Below, piece after piece: positions 35,193 to 43,499 of a DNA stretch of 64,000 bases; position 1 is the stretch's first letter, and each line of letters starts with the position of its first letter. A model generated the notes under the pieces. That model was not told where the DNA came from. It ran no database searches and saw nothing but the letters and a program-made list of their open reading frames with translations. The stretch spans positions 3,224,001-3,288,000 of the forward strand of contig NZ_CP134500.1 of the NCBI RefSeq assembly GCF_031760065.1. The letters are read 5' to 3'. This DNA is from Streptomyces durocortorensis. GTDB taxonomy: Bacteria; Actinomycetota; Actinomycetes; Streptomycetales; Streptomycetaceae. Position numbers and translations under genes: made by a program.

Positions 35193-35245
35193 TTCCGGGG
35201 GCGCTGTCCCCGGGGCCGCGCTCCTCGATCGCCGAAGCGGCTTGA
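35193..35245 (+). repeat. Dispersed hairpin element, copy 2
   Basis: Same family as copy 1: GGGGGCG-CTG-TCCCC hairpin, then GCTCCTCGATCGCC and AAGCGGCTTGA. It starts at the stop codon of the DUF1876 gene and probably acts as its terminator. Confidence 0.65.
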
Positions 35246-35284
35246 GGGGGAACCGGCCCGGACCCCACCCACGTCCCCCCTGAC

Positions 35285-35629
35285 ATGAACACCACGGACA
35301 CCCGACGGGACGCCATCACCGGCACCGCTGGCTGCGTCATCGCCGTGCTCGGCACGCTCGCGGGCATCATGGTCTGGCTCCCGTACGGCAGGAGAGGCCT
35401 CTTCGGCGCCTTCGAGAGCGAGACCAACCCGGACGTCTTCTGGCTGGGCCTGCCCGTCATGGCCGTCGGCGGGGCCGCGGCCGCCCTGGCCGTCTTCGCC
35501 GTCGTACGGGGCCGGTGGCGCTCGGCGCTCGGGCTGCTGGCGGCCGTCGCGGGGATCGCCGCGTTCGGGTACGGCTTCGACGTCCTGACAGGCCCTCAGG
35601 CCTTGGAAGACTGCGGCCCGCCCTGCTGA
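35285..35629 (+). CDS. Small three-helix membrane protein
   Basis: A 114-residue hydrophobic protein with three predicted helices (about residues 12-33, 52-73 and 80-98) and Cys residues near the C terminus (EDCGPPC). It belongs to no family I recognise. Coding bias is good, and ATG 35285 is the first codon after a purine-poor leader, so its ribosome site is weak. It could be leaderless. It converges on the P450 gene. Confidence 0.65.
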   Translation: MNTTDTRRDAITGTAGCVIAVLGTLAGIMVWLPYGRRGLFGAFESETNPDVFWLGLPVMAVGGAAAALAVFAVVRGRWRSALGLLAAVAGIAAFGYGFDVLTGPQALEDCGPPC

Positions 35630-35688
35630 AGGCGCCGGTTCGCGGTGCCCACGGGTACGCCGGGGCGCAATGCCCACGGACTGTGTGC

Positions 35689-36894
35689 CTACACCTCCAC
35701 CACCAGTTCCTTCAGCCCCCGGATCACGTACCCCGGGTGCCACTCCGGTTCCGCCGCCAGTCGCATCCCGGGCGCCTTGCCCAGCAGCTCCCCGAAGGAG
35801 GCGGCCAGCTCCAGCCGGGCCAGCGGGGCGCCCAGGCAGTAGTGGATGCCCGCGCCGAAGGTGATGTGCGGGTTGTCCGGACGGGACAGGTCGAGCGTGT
35901 CCGGGTGCGCGAACCGCTCCGGGTCCCGGTTGGCCGAGCCGAACAGCAGCGCCACCTCCGCCCCGCGCCGGATGACCTGGCCGTCGATCTCGATATCGTC
36001 CAGCACCCAGCGCTCGAACATCTGCAACGGGGTGTCGTAGCGCAGGAGCTCCTCGATCGCGGTGGGCAGCAGCGCGGGGTCGCCGCGCAGGGCGGCCAGC
36101 TGTTCCGGGTGGTGGAAGAGAGTGCGCCAGCCGCCCGCCGTGGTGTTCACCGTCGCCTCGTGGCCCGCGTTCAGCAGCAGCACACAGGTCGAGATCATCT
36201 CCTGCTCGCTCAGCCGCTCCCCCTCGTCGTGGGCGGCGATGAGCGCCGAGATCAGGTCATCGCCGGGGGCCTTGCGGCGCTCGGCGATGAGCCCGCGCAG
36301 ATACGCGGAGAACTCCTCCGACGCCCGGACGGCGGCCTTCGCCGTCTCCTCGGACGGGTTCAGCTCGTACATCCCGCAGATCGCCGCCGACCAGGGCCGC
36401 AGCGGCCCCCGGTCCGCCTCGGGGACCCCGAGCATCTCGGCGATCACGGCGACCGGAAGCGGCTCCGCGACCTCTGCCAGCAGGTCGCCACCGCCCTTCG
36501 CCACGAACGCGTCGACCAGCCCGGCCGCCAGCCGCCGTACGGTCGGGGCGAGGTTCTCGACCGTACGCGGGGTGAACGCCTTGGAGACCAGCCGCCGGAT
36601 ACGGGGGTGGTCGGGCGCCTCCAGGTCGAGCATCCCCTCACCGTTGAGCGTGGTGAACGGCTCGTGCGCGGCGGGCGGCGGGGTGCGGCCGAATTCCTCG
36701 TGGCTGAAGCGGTGCAGATACGTACGGCCCAGGCGGCGGTCGCGCAGCAGCGCCGATACGTCGGAGTGGTGCGGGATCAGCCACTGCCCGGTCGGCTCGA
36801 ACCAGTGCGCCCGGCCGGTGGCGCGCAGGGCGGCGTAGGCGGGGTAGGGGTCGGCGACGAACGCGGGAGACCAGGGGTCGAATGACACGTGCAT
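35689..36894 (-). CDS. Cytochrome P450 (CYP107-like)
   Basis: A 401-residue soluble bacterial P450. The I-helix oxygen-binding motif is AGHEAT, the ExxR motif is EELLR, and the heme loop FGAGIHYCLGAPLARLE carries the thiolate Cys353. Length is complete. From memory this locus corresponds to CYP107T1 of S. coelicolor; I could not check. No ferredoxin gene is adjacent. The substrate is unknown. The two-component genes upstream run the same way, 60 bp away, but a regulatory link is not shown. Confidence 0.95.
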   Translation of the reverse strand: MHVSFDPWSPAFVADPYPAYAALRATGRAHWFEPTGQWLIPHHSDVSALLRDRRLGRTYLHRFSHEEFGRTPPPAAHEPFTTLNGEGMLDLEAPDHPRIRRLVSKAFTPRTVENLAPTVRRLAAGLVDAFVAKGGGDLLAEVAEPLPVAVIAEMLGVPEADRGPLRPWSAAICGMYELNPSEETAKAAVRASEEFSAYLRGLIAERRKAPGDDLISALIAAHDEGERLSEQEMISTCVLLLNAGHEATVNTTAGGWRTLFHHPEQLAALRGDPALLPTAIEELLRYDTPLQMFERWVLDDIEIDGQVIRRGAEVALLFGSANRDPERFAHPDTLDLSRPDNPHITFGAGIHYCLGAPLARLELAASFGELLGKAPGMRLAAEPEWHPGYVIRGLKELVVEV

Positions 36895-36953
36895 GACCCG
36901 ACGCTACCCGCCTCCGCCGCCGGCGCAAGGGGCCCGGGGCAGCCCCACCGGGG

Positions 36954-37622
36954 TCAACCCGGCGTGACCAGCCGTGCCTCGTACGCGAACACCGCCGCCT
37001 GGGTGCGGTCGCGCAGACCCAGCTTCACCAGGATGCGGCTGACGTGCGTCTTGATCGTGGACTCGGCGACGATCAGGTGCGAGGCGATCTCCGCGTTGGA
37101 CAGGCCCTGCGCGATCAGGACGAGGACCTCCGTCTCGCGCTCCGTGAGGTCCCCGACGCGGGCGAGGGCGGGCGGCCGCGGGGCTTCCGCCAACTTGGAG
37201 AACTCGGTGATCAGCCGCCGGGTGACCGTCGGGGCGAGCAGCGCCTCGCCCGAGGCCACCACCCGCACGCCGTCCGCGAGCTGCCGGGCCGAGGCGTCCT
37301 TGAGGAGGAAGCCCGAGGCCCCGGCCCGCAGCGCCTGGTACACGTACTCGTCGAGGTCGAACGTGGTCAGCACCAGGACCTTCGCGTCGGCGTCCTGCGC
37401 GACGATCTCGCGGGTCGCCTCGATCCCGCTCATCTCGGGCATACGGATGTCCATCAGCACGACGTCCGGGCGGAGGGCGGCGACCTGGGCGACGGCCTGC
37501 CGCCCGTCCACCGCCTCCCCCACGACGGTGATCCTGGGCATCGCGTTGAGCAGGACCGAGAAGCCCTCGCGGACCATCATCTGGTCGTCGACGATCAGCA
37601 CCCGGATATCGGTGTCGCTCAT
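36954..37622 (-). CDS. NarL/LuxR-type response regulator
   Basis: A 222-residue regulator. The receiver domain (1-120) has IVDDQMMVREG acidic residues, phospho-acceptor Asp58 (VVLMDIRMPEMSG) and Lys in FLLKDA. The LuxR C-terminal HTH (about 158-220) has LTERETEVLVLIAQGLSNAEIA and STIKTHVSRILVKLGLRDR. It overlaps the kinase gene by 4 bp and is its partner. The target genes are not evident; the P450 gene directly downstream is a candidate. Confidence 0.95.
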   Translation of the reverse strand: MSDTDIRVLIVDDQMMVREGFSVLLNAMPRITVVGEAVDGRQAVAQVAALRPDVVLMDIRMPEMSGIEATREIVAQDADAKVLVLTTFDLDEYVYQALRAGASGFLLKDASARQLADGVRVVASGEALLAPTVTRRLITEFSKLAEAPRPPALARVGDLTERETEVLVLIAQGLSNAEIASHLIVAESTIKTHVSRILVKLGLRDRTQAAVFAYEARLVTPG

Positions 37623-39001
37623 GCGCGGCCGTCCTGTTCGATGACGACCGTGTCGGCGTTGCCGTTCGCGTCCGTGTCCGGGTGGCCGCCGGTCGTGTCG
37701 CGGGCGGTCACCTCGCTGCCCGTCGCGTCCCGTGTCTCCGGCTCCTCGGACAGCGGTACGGGCAGGAACACCGCGATCTCGTACCCGCCGTCCGCCGTCG
37801 TCCCGGCCGTCATCTCACCGTTCAGCATCGCGACCCGCTCCCGCATCCCGGTGATGCCGTGCCCGGCCCCCTGGGATGGCTTGACCAGTCCGGTCGGGGG
37901 CCCGTTGACCACGCGCAGTCCGAGCCCGCCGAGGACATAGCCGAGCTCGACCTTGGCGGAGGCGCCCGGCGCGTGCCGCAGGCTGTTGCTCAGGGCCTCC
38001 TGGACGATCCGGTACGCCGACAGCTCGACGCCCTGCGGGAGCTCGCGGACGGCCCCGGTGATCACCTTCTCCGTCTCCAGGCCCGCTTCGCGGACGTTGT
38101 CCAGCAGCCCGTCCAGCACGGCGAGCGTGGGCTGCGGGGCGTCAGGCGCCTCGTAGTCCTCCGCCCGTACGACCCCGAGGACGCGGCGCAGCTCGGTGAG
38201 GGCGGCCACGGCGTTCTCCCGGATGGTGACGAAGGCCTGCTCCAGCTCCGGCGGCGGGTTCTCGACCCGGTAGGGGGCGGCCTCGGCCTGGATCGCGACG
38301 ACCGACATGTGGTGGGCCACCACGTCGTGCAGCTCCCGGGCGATCGTGGTGCGCTCCTCCAGCAGGGTGCGCCGGTCGCGCTCGACGGCGGTGACGGTGC
38401 GCTGCACGGTGACCTCGCGCTCGGCGTCACGCCGGATCTGGACCACGGCGACGACGAGCAGCACGAAGGCGGAGAGCGTCGCCAGGGGCGCGGTGACGGT
38501 CGGGTCGCCGCCCTCCAGCAGCATCCCGAACAGCAGGGTCAGCAGCCACATCCAGGCGGCGGTACGGGGCCGGGTCCGGGCGGCCACGACAACCATGACC
38601 ACCACCTGCGCCGCGAAGGCGCTCGGCGCCCACAGCTCGCCGCTCAGGACCCCGCAGAAGACGGTCGCCAGCATGGAGGCCCAGAACGCGGCGACCGGCC
38701 TGACGAGAGTCATCGCCACCGCTATCGCGGGCACCAGACCCATCAGGAAGCGGAACTCCCACTCGGCGAAGCCGATCATCATCACCACGAAGGCGGCGAA
38801 GAGCACCAGGGCGTGCGGGGCCCAGACGACGCCCTTGCGCAGCCCCCCGGGCAACCGCCGGATCAGCCGTCCCTCGGGGTTCAGCGGCGGCAGGGGGCGG
38901 TAGGCGAGCGCCTGGCGGAAGAGGTCCTCCCGCAGGCCGTTCATCGCCCCTTCGGCTGCCCGGAACTCCGGGCCCTTGGTCTTTGTCTGGGTCTCGGTCA
39001 C
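37619..39001 (-). CDS. Membrane sensor histidine kinase (HisKA_3)
   Basis: A 460-residue kinase. About five hydrophobic segments lie between residues 58 and 190, a membrane-embedded sensor without a large outside loop. The phospho-acceptor His225 is in ARELHDVVAHHMSVVA, and the HATPase part has YRIVQEALSNSLRHA and GAGHGITGMRERV. The tail after 430 is low-complexity. GTG 39001 is the start. It is coupled by ATGA to the response regulator, a standard NarL-type pair. The signal is unknown. Confidence 0.95.
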   Translation of the reverse strand: MTETQTKTKGPEFRAAEGAMNGLREDLFRQALAYRPLPPLNPEGRLIRRLPGGLRKGVVWAPHALVLFAAFVVMMIGFAEWEFRFLMGLVPAIAVAMTLVRPVAAFWASMLATVFCGVLSGELWAPSAFAAQVVVMVVVAARTRPRTAAWMWLLTLLFGMLLEGGDPTVTAPLATLSAFVLLVVAVVQIRRDAEREVTVQRTVTAVERDRRTLLEERTTIARELHDVVAHHMSVVAIQAEAAPYRVENPPPELEQAFVTIRENAVAALTELRRVLGVVRAEDYEAPDAPQPTLAVLDGLLDNVREAGLETEKVITGAVRELPQGVELSAYRIVQEALSNSLRHAPGASAKVELGYVLGGLGLRVVNGPPTGLVKPSQGAGHGITGMRERVAMLNGEMTAGTTADGGYEIAVFLPVPLSEEPETRDATGSEVTARDTTGGHPDTDANGNADTVVIEQDGRA

Positions 39002-39123
39002 GCTCCCACGGTAGGCGGCGGCGGACGGCGGGTCGTCAGCACCGATATGGATTCGGCGGGGTCCGTCTCAAGGACTACCCCGCCTCCACCGCACTCCGTC
39101 CGGAGCCCCGAGGGCCCCCTTGG

Positions 39124-39951
39124 CTACGCCCTCGCGCGGAAGTGCTCCGCGTGCTCCCGCGCCCACTGCGCGAACGTCCGCGCCGGCCGTCCGGTGACCT
39201 GCTGGACGGTGTCGATCACGGTCCGGCCCTCGGGCGGGGTGTCCCGGTAGACGTCGATCAGGAACCCGATCACGTCCTCCGGCATCCCGTTGGCCCGCCA
39301 CGACTCCAGCGCCTGCTCCTCGGTGAGCTCGACCAGCTCGACGTCCGCGCCGCGCGCCGCCGCGATGGCCGCCACCTTGTCGCCGACGGTCAGCACCTGC
39401 GGACCGGTGACCAGGTACGCCCGGCCCGCGTGACCGTCCTCGGTGAGCGCCACCGCCGCCACCGCGCCGATGTCCGACTCGTGCACCATCGCGCTCAGCC
39501 GGCCGACGTACGGTTCGCGCACCACGCCCTCGGCCTTGATCCCGGGCGCCCACTCCAGGGCGTTCGCCATGAACTCCACCGGCATCACCACCGTCCAGGC
39601 CAGCCCGCTCGCACGGACCGCCGTCTCCATCGGGGTCTCCCCGCCCCCGTTGAGCACGGTCACCCGCCGCACGCCCGCCTTCCGGGCCAGCGCGAGGATC
39701 TCCTCACCGGTCTCCAGCGGTGCGAAGAGGGCCCCGCCGAAGGTGATGAGGTGCAGTCCGGTCACACCGTCGAGCGCGGACTCCAGGGACGCCGGGTCCG
39801 TGAGGTCGCCCCGGACGACGTCGACGCCTTCGGGCAGCTCCGCCCGCGCCGGGTCGCGGGTCAGGGCCCGGACGTGCTCGCCGCGCTCCAGCAGCTGCTC
39901 GACCACACGGCGGCCGACCGTTCCCGTGGCCCCGGTCACCAGGATCGTCAT
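39124..39951 (-). CDS. NAD(P)-binding NmrA/SDR family oxidoreductase
   Basis: A 275-residue atypical short-chain dehydrogenase-like protein of the NmrA group. TILVTGATGTVGRRVVEQLL is the Rossmann loop. VDVVRGDLTDPASLESAL, GLHLITFGG and VTVLNGGGETPMETAVR follow the family pattern; no Tyr-x-x-x-Lys catalytic pair is seen. Such proteins act as redox sensors or NADPH-dependent reductases. The upstream space holds a TTGCGGACA palindrome (40043-40065) like HxlR operators, but no HxlR gene is adjacent. Confidence 0.9.
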   Translation of the reverse strand: MTILVTGATGTVGRRVVEQLLERGEHVRALTRDPARAELPEGVDVVRGDLTDPASLESALDGVTGLHLITFGGALFAPLETGEEILALARKAGVRRVTVLNGGGETPMETAVRASGLAWTVVMPVEFMANALEWAPGIKAEGVVREPYVGRLSAMVHESDIGAVAAVALTEDGHAGRAYLVTGPQVLTVGDKVAAIAAARGADVELVELTEEQALESWRANGMPEDVIGFLIDVYRDTPPEGRTVIDTVQQVTGRPARTFAQWAREHAEHFRARA

Positions 39952-40042
39952 GGGGTTCTCCTCAGCTCGGTTCGGTACCCGTACGGTTCGCGCCCACTCG
40001 CCTCGCGCCCGTTCGGTTCGACAACAACCAAGTTAGAGACCC

Positions 40043-40065
40043 TTGCGGACACCTTCTGTCCGCAA
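40043..40065. promoter_or_regulatory. Palindrome before NmrA gene
   Basis: TTGCGGACA and TGTCCGCAA are perfect 9-bp arms with a 5-bp spacer, about 90-115 bp before the leftward NmrA start. It lies between that gene and the end of the formamidase gene and resembles an HxlR- or TetR-type operator. Confidence 0.5.
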
Positions 40066-40101
40066 CTGCGATCGGTGTGCGATCCGCCCGCGGCTCCTTC
40101 G

Positions 40102-40995
40102 TCACCAGGCCAGCTGCGTGATCTCCTCCGCCACGATCGCGCAGGCGTCGGCGGCCGGGTCGATCAGCGGGAAGTGCCCGACCCCGCCGAGGAGCGTCAG
40201 CCCGACCGTCTCGCCGGACTTCGCCGCCGCGTCGACGTACGCTTCCGACACGGCCTGCGGGACGACGATGTCCTCGATGCCCTGGACGATCGCCGTGGCG
40301 ATCCCGGTGGGCAGCAGGGCCGCGGGGTCGGCATGGGCGATACGGTCGTCCGACTCGCGGCCCTCCCCCAGCAGTTGACTGAACGCTCCGCCGCATACGC
40401 CCAGCTCCACGGCCTTGGCGAAGTCCGCGATCGGGGCCAGTGCGACGACCCCGCGCAGGGGCGGCGGGGCAGGCAGGCGCCACGGCGACCCTTCGGGCAG
40501 TACGTGCCGCGCCGCCGCCCAGAGCGCGAGGTGACCGCCCGCCGAGTGCCCGGTGACCACGATGCGCCGCACGTCGGCCTCCGGCAACTCCTGTGCCGCC
40601 AGGGCCGGTACGGCGTCGAGCGCGGCGGCCACGTCGTCGAAGGTGTCCGGCCAGCGCCCCGCGACGGGGTCCGCGCCGAGGTCCGCATCGGGCGCCTGCC
40701 CCGAGTCGGCCGCAGCGCCCCGCCGGTACTCCACGCTCGCCACGGCGAACCCCCGGCGGGCCAGGAAGTCCGCGAGCGGGGAGACATGGGCCCGGTCGTA
40801 CGGGGCCCGCCAGGCGCCGCCGTGCAGGAGGACGACGAGGGGGGCGGCGGTGCGGCCGTCGCGCGGGGCGTAGAAGTCGATGACCTGGTCGGGGTGTTCG
40901 CCGTAGGAGGCGGTCCGGTCAGGGGCGACCTCGGGATGCGCGAACGCCGATGCGCTCTCGGCCTCGTCCCGATCACGCGCGGCAGAATCCGACAT
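40102..40995 (-). CDS. Alpha/beta hydrolase, probable kynurenine formamidase
   Basis: A 297-residue hydrolase. The oxyanion motif HGGAW (residues about 54-58), the nucleophile elbow GHSAGG and the C-terminal GVGHFPLID His give the arrangement known for kynurenine formamidases of the AFM/HGGXW type. Its place next to kynureninase and the dioxygenase supports N-formylkynurenine as substrate. ATG 40995 was chosen; the longer frame adds a repetitive IGTGIGTV leader. A strong hairpin (41075-41109) lies between this gene and kynU, so it may be transcribed partly on its own. Confidence 0.8.
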   Translation of the reverse strand: MSDSAARDRDEAESASAFAHPEVAPDRTASYGEHPDQVIDFYAPRDGRTAAPLVVLLHGGAWRAPYDRAHVSPLADFLARRGFAVASVEYRRGAAADSGQAPDADLGADPVAGRWPDTFDDVAAALDAVPALAAQELPEADVRRIVVTGHSAGGHLALWAAARHVLPEGSPWRLPAPPPLRGVVALAPIADFAKAVELGVCGGAFSQLLGEGRESDDRIAHADPAALLPTGIATAIVQGIEDIVVPQAVSEAYVDAAAKSGETVGLTLLGGVGHFPLIDPAADACAIVAEEITQLAW

Positions 40996-41008
40996 GCTGC
41001 TCAACCGT

Positions 41009-41046
41009 CCTATGCCTGTGACTGTGCCTATGCCAGTGCCTATGCC
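41009..41046. repeat. Three CCTATGCC repeats before formamidase gene
   Basis: CCTATGCC occurs at 41009-41016, 41027-41034 and 41039-41046 just upstream of the hydrolase start. It is a short imperfect direct repeat of uncertain role. Confidence 0.6.
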
Positions 41047-41074
41047 TGGGTCAGGTGCCCAACTGGGTTGACCT

Positions 41075-41109
41075 GCGGGGACGGTACCAGCACTGGGTAC
41101 CGTCCCCGC
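41075..41109 (-). terminator. Hairpin between kynU and the formamidase gene
   Basis: Perfect 14-bp arms (GCGGGGACGGTACC and its complement) around a 7-nt loop, 27 bp past kynU. It should end or attenuate the kynA-kynU transcript. Confidence 0.75.
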
Positions 41110-41135
41110 CCGGCCGCACACGCGTTGACGGTCCG

Positions 41136-42359
41136 TCAGGCCGTCTTCGGCTCCGCTGTCTCCTCAAGCACCTCGGCCAGCACCCACGCCGCCCGCTCCG
41201 CGTCGGCGAACCCCACGTACAGCGGGGTGAAGCCGAACCGCAGCACATCCGGCCGCCGCAGATCGCCCACGACGCCCCGCTCGATGAGGCGGCGCATCAC
41301 GGGCCCGGCGTCCTCGCAGCGCAGGGCGACCTGGCTGCCTCGTTCGGCGTGCGCGGCCGGCGTGACGGAGGTGACCCGGCCCGCCGGAACGTACGCCTCG
41401 ACGCACTCCAGGAAGAAGTCCGTCAACGCGAGGGACTTGGCCCGCACGGCGTCCACCGACACCCCGTCCCACACGTCCAGCGCCGCTTCCAGCGTGAGCA
41501 TGGAGACGATGTCCGGCGTGCCGACCCGGCCCCGTGCCGAACCGTCCGCCGGGGCGTAGTCGGGGGTCATGCCGAACGGGTCGGCGTGCGAGTTCCACCC
41601 CGGCAACGGGGAGTCGAAGGCGGCCTGGTGGCGCTCGGCGACGTACAGGTACGCGGGCGAACCGGGGCCGCCGTTCAGGTACTTGTACGTACAGCCGACC
41701 GCCAGGTCCACCCCGTGCTCGTCCAGCCCGACGGGCAGCGCGCCCGCGCTGTGGCAGAGGTCCCACACCGCCATCGCGCCCGCCGCGTGGACGGCGGCGG
41801 TCAGTCCGGGCAGGTCGTGCAGCCGGCCCGTGCGGTAGTCCACCTGGTTGAGCAGGGCGGCGGCCGTACGGGGGCCGAGAGCGACCGGTACGTCGGCAGG
41901 TGCGACGGGCACGATCCGGTGGCCGGTCAGCCGCGCGGCGGAGGCCGCGATGTACCCGTCCGTGGGAAAGGTCGTCGCGTCAACCAAGATCTCGTCGCGT
42001 CCCTCGCCCGCGAGGCGGCCCGCCGCGACGACCGCCTTGAAGACGTTCACGCTGGTCGAGTCACCGACGACGATCTGGCCTCCGGCGGCCCCGACGAGGG
42101 GGGCGATCCGGTCACCGATCCGCTCGGGCGCGGTCCACCAGCCGCTCTCGTCCCAGGACCGGATGCGCAGCTCGCCCCACTGCCGGGTGAGGACGTCCTG
42201 TACCCGGGCGGGGACGTGGACGGGCAGCGCACCGAGGGAGTTGCCGTCGAGGTAGACGCCTTCGTCGAGGGCGAAGAGCCCCCGGCGGTCGGCGAGCGGG
42301 TCGGCGGCGTCGAGCTTCAGCGCCCGCTCACGGAGCGTGTCACGGGAGGTCTCAGACAT
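41136..42359 (-). CDS. kynU: Kynureninase
   Basis: A 407-residue PLP enzyme that cleaves kynurenine (or 3-hydroxykynurenine) to anthranilate (or hydroxyanthranilate) and alanine. Seen are LALDEGVYLDGNSLGALP, GDSTSVNVFKAVVAA, WDLCHSAGALPVGLDEHGVD, and the PLP lysine in VGCTYKYLNGGPG. Complete length. The start overlaps the dioxygenase stop by 8 bp, so the two are co-translated. The anthranilate could feed the TCA cycle or a secondary metabolite. Confidence 0.96.
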   Translation of the reverse strand: MSETSRDTLRERALKLDAADPLADRRGLFALDEGVYLDGNSLGALPVHVPARVQDVLTRQWGELRIRSWDESGWWTAPERIGDRIAPLVGAAGGQIVVGDSTSVNVFKAVVAAGRLAGEGRDEILVDATTFPTDGYIAASAARLTGHRIVPVAPADVPVALGPRTAAALLNQVDYRTGRLHDLPGLTAAVHAAGAMAVWDLCHSAGALPVGLDEHGVDLAVGCTYKYLNGGPGSPAYLYVAERHQAAFDSPLPGWNSHADPFGMTPDYAPADGSARGRVGTPDIVSMLTLEAALDVWDGVSVDAVRAKSLALTDFFLECVEAYVPAGRVTSVTPAAHAERGSQVALRCEDAGPVMRRLIERGVVGDLRRPDVLRFGFTPLYVGFADAERAAWVLAEVLEETAEPKTA

Positions 42360-43200
42360 GGCTGCGCGCCGTCCACAGCTCGGGGAACACGTTCTTCGTG
42401 GCGCGCTTCTCCAACCAGGCCACTCCGGCGGAGCCGCCGGTGCCGGTCTTGGAGCCCATCGCCCGGCGGGTGGCCACGAGGTGGTCGTTGCGCCATCGCC
42501 AGACGAGCTCGCCGACGTCGGTGAGCAGCTCGCCGAGGCGCACCAGCTCGTCGTTCTGGTCGTCGGAGGCGTAGATCTCCGCCCACACGGCCTCGACCTC
42601 GGGCGACGGCTCGTAGCGCTTGGTCAGGTCCCGGCCGATGACGGCCTCGGGGATGGCGTACCCGCGCCGGGCCAGCAGGGCGAGCGTCTCGTCGTAGAGG
42701 CTGGGCTCCCCGAGCGCCTTCTCCAGCTCGGCGTACACGCGGGGCGCACCCCGGTGCGGCACCAGCATGGACGCGGACTTGTCGCCGAGCAGGAACTCCA
42801 TCCGCCGGTACATCGCGGACTGGAATCCGGAGCCCTCCCCGAGCGACCCCCGGTAGGAGTTGAACTGGGCGGGGGTGAGTCCGGCGAGCGGCCGCCAGGA
42901 CTCGTTCAGCGCCTCCAGCTCGCGCAGCGAACGCTTCAGGGCGTCACGCGCGACGGGTATGCGGTCCTCGCGCAGGGCGCGGGTGGCGGTCTCCCACTCG
43001 TGGACGATGACCGTGAACCACAGCTCCATGACCTGGGTGGTGACCAGGAAGACCATCTCGCCGGGGTCGTCCGAGCGGAGGTGCTGGAGGTGGGTCAGGA
43101 CATCCGCCTGGACATAGTCCTCGTACGGAGTCGTTCCCGCGAAGTCCAGGTACGGGGTGTCCGCACCGGTGGCTTCGGGGTCGGGGTGATTCGTCGACAT
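42352..43200 (-). CDS. kynA: Tryptophan 2,3-dioxygenase (His55 position altered)
   Basis: A 282-residue heme dioxygenase that opens the tryptophan indole ring. The N-terminal TPYEDYVQADVLTHLQ, the FNSYRGSLGEGSGFQSAMYRR region, WRWRNDHLVATRRAMG (its His is the likely proximal heme ligand), and KTGTGGSAGVAWLEK match the family. The active-site motif FIVTHQ/FIVQHQ of human and Xanthomonas enzymes reads FLVTTQ here, with Thr55 for the distal His. GAGGAGA lies 5 nt before ATG 43200. First gene of the kyn cluster. Confidence 0.95.
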   Translation of the reverse strand: MSTNHPDPEATGADTPYLDFAGTTPYEDYVQADVLTHLQHLRSDDPGEMVFLVTTQVMELWFTVIVHEWETATRALREDRIPVARDALKRSLRELEALNESWRPLAGLTPAQFNSYRGSLGEGSGFQSAMYRRMEFLLGDKSASMLVPHRGAPRVYAELEKALGEPSLYDETLALLARRGYAIPEAVIGRDLTKRYEPSPEVEAVWAEIYASDDQNDELVRLGELLTDVGELVWRWRNDHLVATRRAMGSKTGTGGSAGVAWLEKRATKNVFPELWTARSHV

Positions 43201-43283
43201 CGCTGTCTCCTCGACACGAGCTTCCGGGTAGCGGTCCGCCCCTTCCGTGAGGTGATGGAGCTCCGGTCCCCTGCTCGCATACT

Positions 43284-43443
43284 AGGGCCTCCCTTCGGAC
43301 CAGGCCGGATCAGGGAGCGGGGTCCGGTGCGTGCAGCTGCAAGGCGGAGGAGGGAGTCGACGCGGAGCGTCGGAGACTGACGACAACGCGGCAGATGTGC
43401 GTGCCGGACCCCGCGAGCCCGGCCTGGTCCGAAGGGAGGCCCT
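43284..43443. repeat. 160-bp element with perfect 25-bp terminal inverted repeats
   Basis: Terminal arms 43284-43308 and 43419-43443 are exact complements over 25 bp. Inside them a second pair, CGGGGTCCGG and CCGGACCCCG, is also complementary, so the transcript could fold into a long hairpin. No gene is inside. The core (GCGGAGGAGGGAGTCGACG segment) resembles a repeated Streptomyces intergenic sequence I recall. It lies between the DUF3151 gene end and the kyn promoter. Confidence 0.8.
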
Positions 43444-43499
43444 GGGCCGGACCCGCGCTGTGTGAGCGTCGGGCCCGGCTCCGGAGTGCGCGGCCGGGG

